Shown here one piece after another: positions 62,115-64,000 of a stretch of 64,000 nucleotides of DNA. Within the stretch, counting starts at the first letter, position 1. The number at the start of each line of letters is the position of its first letter. The DNA comes from Pseudomonas donghuensis (GTDB lineage Bacteria; Pseudomonadota; Gammaproteobacteria; Pseudomonadales; Pseudomonadaceae). Under the pieces are notes generated by a model. That model was given only the letters and a program-made list of their open reading frames with translations, was not told the origin of the DNA and searched no databases. The DNA is taken from assembly GCF_000259195.1 (NCBI RefSeq), contig NZ_JH650757.1:158735-222734 (forward strand). The letters are read 5' to 3'. The translations under genes and the position numbers were made by a program.

Positions 62115-62144
62115 ATAATGCGAAAGATTTGCATTTTGTGTAAA
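62115..62144 (-). promoter_or_regulatory. Promoter with Fur-like operator upstream of the imelysin gene
   Basis: On the minus strand TTTACA (62144-62139), an 18-base spacer and CATTAT (62120-62115) form a plausible sigma70 promoter. Within it, AATGCGAAAGATTTGCATT (62117-62135) is an inverted repeat. It matches 16 of 19 bases of a common pseudomonad Fur-site form as I recall it (AATGCGAATGATTATCATT). Confidence 0.6.
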
Positions 62145-62208
62145 GGGGCAGTCACGTAAATATTCAAATGCGTGTTTTTGTCACTTCTGGCGATGCGGAC
62201 GGGGGTTA

Positions 62209-64000
62209 TTACAGAATCGAAACCTGGTTGCGCTGCGCCTGTTTCAGGAACGCGGTCAACTCCCGGGCTGGCAGTGGTTTGCTGTAGTGATAGCCCTGAC
62301 CTTCATGGCAACCTTGGGCAATGATGTAGGCCTCCTGTTCAGCCGTCTCCACGCCCTCGGCGATCACCTGCATGCCCAGGCTCTTGCCCAGCTGAATGAT
62401 GGCGCGAACGATGGTGGCATCGTCGTCGTCATCGAGCAGGTCCTGGACGAAGCTCTTGTCGATCTTGATCTTGTCCAGCGGCAGCGATTTCAGGTAGCTG
62501 AGCGAGGAGTAGCCGGTACCGAAGTCGTCAATGGCGATCAGCGCCCCGGAGCGGCGCAGGCTCAGCAGGTGCTGGGCGGCGGTGCTGATGTCTTCCATCA
62601 GGCCGGTTTCGGTGACCTCCAGCTCCAGGCTGCGCGGTGGCAGGCGGTAGATCTGCAGCAGGTTGTTGACCACCCGCGGCAGCTCGTTGTGGTGCAGTTG
62701 CACGGTCGACAGGTTGACCGCCATGCGCAGTTCGCTGAAGCCCTGGTCATGCCAGTCGCGCAGTTGCCGGCAGGCCTGGTCGAGTACCCACTCGCCGATG
62801 GTGATGATGTTGCCGTTCTGCTCGGCCAGAGGGATGAACTGGTCGGGCGGGACCATGCCCAGCTCCGGATGCTGCCAGCGCAGCAGCGCCTCGACGCCGA
62901 CCACGCGGTGGTCGCGGTAGCTGATCTGCGGTTGATAGACCAGAAACAGCTGGTTGCGCGGCAGGGCTTCGCGCAGGTCTTTTTCCAGCTCGCGACGGCG
63001 GCGCATCTCGCTGTCGACGCTGGCGATGTAGAACTGGTAGCGGTTGCGTGAGCGGGCCTTGGCCAGGGTCATGGTCTGCTCGGCTTTTTGCAGCAGCTTC
63101 TCGGTGCTGTCGCCGTCTTCGGGGAACAGGGTGATGCCGATGGTGGCGCGCAGGCGGATTTCCTGATGGTCGAGCGCGAACGGCGCCTCGAGGTCATCGA
63201 GAATGCTCTGGGCCAGTTCTGCCGCTTCGTAGGGCTGCTCGATATCGGCCTGGACCAGGGCGAACTGGTCGCCACCCAGGCGTGCCAGGGCGCCAAGCCG
63301 GCCACTGTGGGCGCGCAGGCGATCGGCCAGGGCCAGCAGCAACTGGTCGCCGGCCTGGTAGCTGAATTGCTCGTTGATGCTCTTGAAGTCATCCAGGCCG
63401 ACACACAGCACTGCCACCCGGCGTTGCAGGCGACCGGCGTCGATCAGGATCTTGTCCAGTTGCTGCTGTAATTGCTGGCGATTGGGCAGGCCGGTGAGAA
63501 AGTCGTATTGGGCCATGCGCAGCAGGCTGTTCTCGGCCTCGTGACGCAGGTGGGTGTTGCGCTCGATCGACGCCAGCAATTGGTTGGCGGTATTGACCCA
63601 CAAGCCCAGCTCGTTCTTTTCGTGGCCCTTGATCAGCGGCAACTGATGCTGGCTGGGGCGGTCGGGGTTGATCTGGGTGAGGTGCTCGATGATCTTCGAC
63701 AGCGGCTTGGTCAGCATCCAGTGATAGACCAGGTACAGCACCAGGCCCATGGCCAGGGCGCGCAGCACACCGGAAATGAAGATGATCACCGAACTGACCA
63801 GAAAGCCCTCGCCATAGGACGCGGTGTCGAGGGTGATGCTCAGGTCGCCGTAATATTCGCTGTAGGGGCCACGGCCGACCAGTTGGGTGGTGAAGCTGCG
63901 TTCCTGGCCGAGAATCAGGTCGGTCAACCAGCGGCTGGAGACTTCCTGCAGCGGGCGGGATTTTTCCGCCAGCATGGTTTCATTGGGATGGCCGATGGCG
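62209..64000 (-). CDS. GGDEF/EAL domain protein, N-terminal part missing
   Basis: The C-terminal 597 residues of a membrane-bound cyclic di-GMP enzyme; the frame stays open to the window edge, so the start lies outside. Visible parts are a periplasmic segment, a membrane helix (VIIFISGVLRALAMGLVLYL), a short HAMP-like linker and a GGDEF domain in which the signature reads GGDQF. The EAL domain has its key residues (EALLRW, the EVTETG glutamate, IDDFGTGYSSLSYL, DKIKIDKSFV, EGVET). Phosphodiesterase activity is likely; diguanylate cyclase activity is doubtful because of the Glu-to-Gln change. Confidence 0.92.
   Translation of the reverse strand, partial: AIGHPNETMLAEKSRPLQEVSSRWLTDLILGQERSFTTQLVGRGPYSEYYGDLSITLDTASYGEGFLVSSVIIFISGVLRALAMGLVLYLVYHWMLTKPLSKIIEHLTQINPDRPSQHQLPLIKGHEKNELGLWVNTANQLLASIERNTHLRHEAENSLLRMAQYDFLTGLPNRQQLQQQLDKILIDAGRLQRRVAVLCVGLDDFKSINEQFSYQAGDQLLLALADRLRAHSGRLGALARLGGDQFALVQADIEQPYEAAELAQSILDDLEAPFALDHQEIRLRATIGITLFPEDGDSTEKLLQKAEQTMTLAKARSRNRYQFYIASVDSEMRRRRELEKDLREALPRNQLFLVYQPQISYRDHRVVGVEALLRWQHPELGMVPPDQFIPLAEQNGNIITIGEWVLDQACRQLRDWHDQGFSELRMAVNLSTVQLHHNELPRVVNNLLQIYRLPPRSLELEVTETGLMEDISTAAQHLLSLRRSGALIAIDDFGTGYSSLSYLKSLPLDKIKIDKSFVQDLLDDDDDATIVRAIIQLGKSLGMQVIAEGVETAEQEAYIIAQGCHEGQGYHYSKPLPARELTAFLKQAQRNQVSIL

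Noticed and set aside
60396-62159. Long plus-strand open frame opposite the first imelysin gene
   Set aside because: The minus-strand gene has a lipobox, conserved motif, terminator and promoter; the plus frame has none of these.

Overview
The window is ordinary chromosomal DNA of a fluorescent Pseudomonas, most likely of the P. putida group. The evidence is the GC-rich codon use, the rpsI-petABC-sspAB order, a complete Pseudomonas-type division and cell-wall (dcw) cluster, lpoA-yraN-gmhA-dolP in conserved order, colRS next to groESL, and many copies of the REP palindrome typical of this group (core GCGGGCTTGCCCCGCG). No prophage, transposase, CRISPR array or tRNA gene was found.

Layout. Bases 1-4258 (+): end of rpsI, petABC (cytochrome bc1 complex), sspA-sspB. 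Bases 4309-8121 (-): a small lipoprotein, then lpoA-yraN-gmhA-dolP (envelope and LPS maintenance). Bases 8308-9613 (+): rsmI and the RNase P RNA gene rnpB. Bases 9814-26682 (+): the dcw cluster mraZ-rsmH-ftsL-ftsI-murE-murF-mraY-murD-ftsW-murG-murC-ddlB-ftsQ-ftsA-ftsZ, nearly all with overlapping stops and starts, behind one clear sigma70 promoter and a tandem MraZ operator; lpxC follows with its own extended -10 promoter and a terminator. Bases 27830-34327: dciA (-), secA, argJ, a GST-like gene and a mutT/thiamine-phosphate-synthase fusion. Bases 34400-37944 (-): cobalamin adenosyltransferase, an orphan sensor kinase and a PanE-like reductase. Bases 38058-45440: yajQ, mscS-like, an MFS pump, ampG (-), an alkyltransferase-like gene (-), a DUF481 protein, a HugZ-family gene behind a Fur-like box, and fxsA. 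Bases 45526-47691: groESL behind a sigma32 promoter.

Bases 47854-52510 form a ColRS module: a PAP2 phosphatase (-), colR-colS, then a methyltransferase, an InaA-type kinase and a 75-residue protein. Near-consensus ColR boxes precede both the PAP2 gene and the methyltransferase operon, so the two-component system probably controls both flanks. Bases 52572-56793 (-) encode an RND efflux pump and its adaptor.

Bases 56919-62057 (-) hold the most interesting, poorly described unit: two imelysin-family lipoproteins, a di-heme DUF1111 lipoprotein and a DUF1513 protein with a Tat-like signal. A Fur-like operator overlaps the first gene's promoter. I read this as a candidate iron- or metal-linked envelope system. 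The window ends inside a GGDEF/EAL gene.
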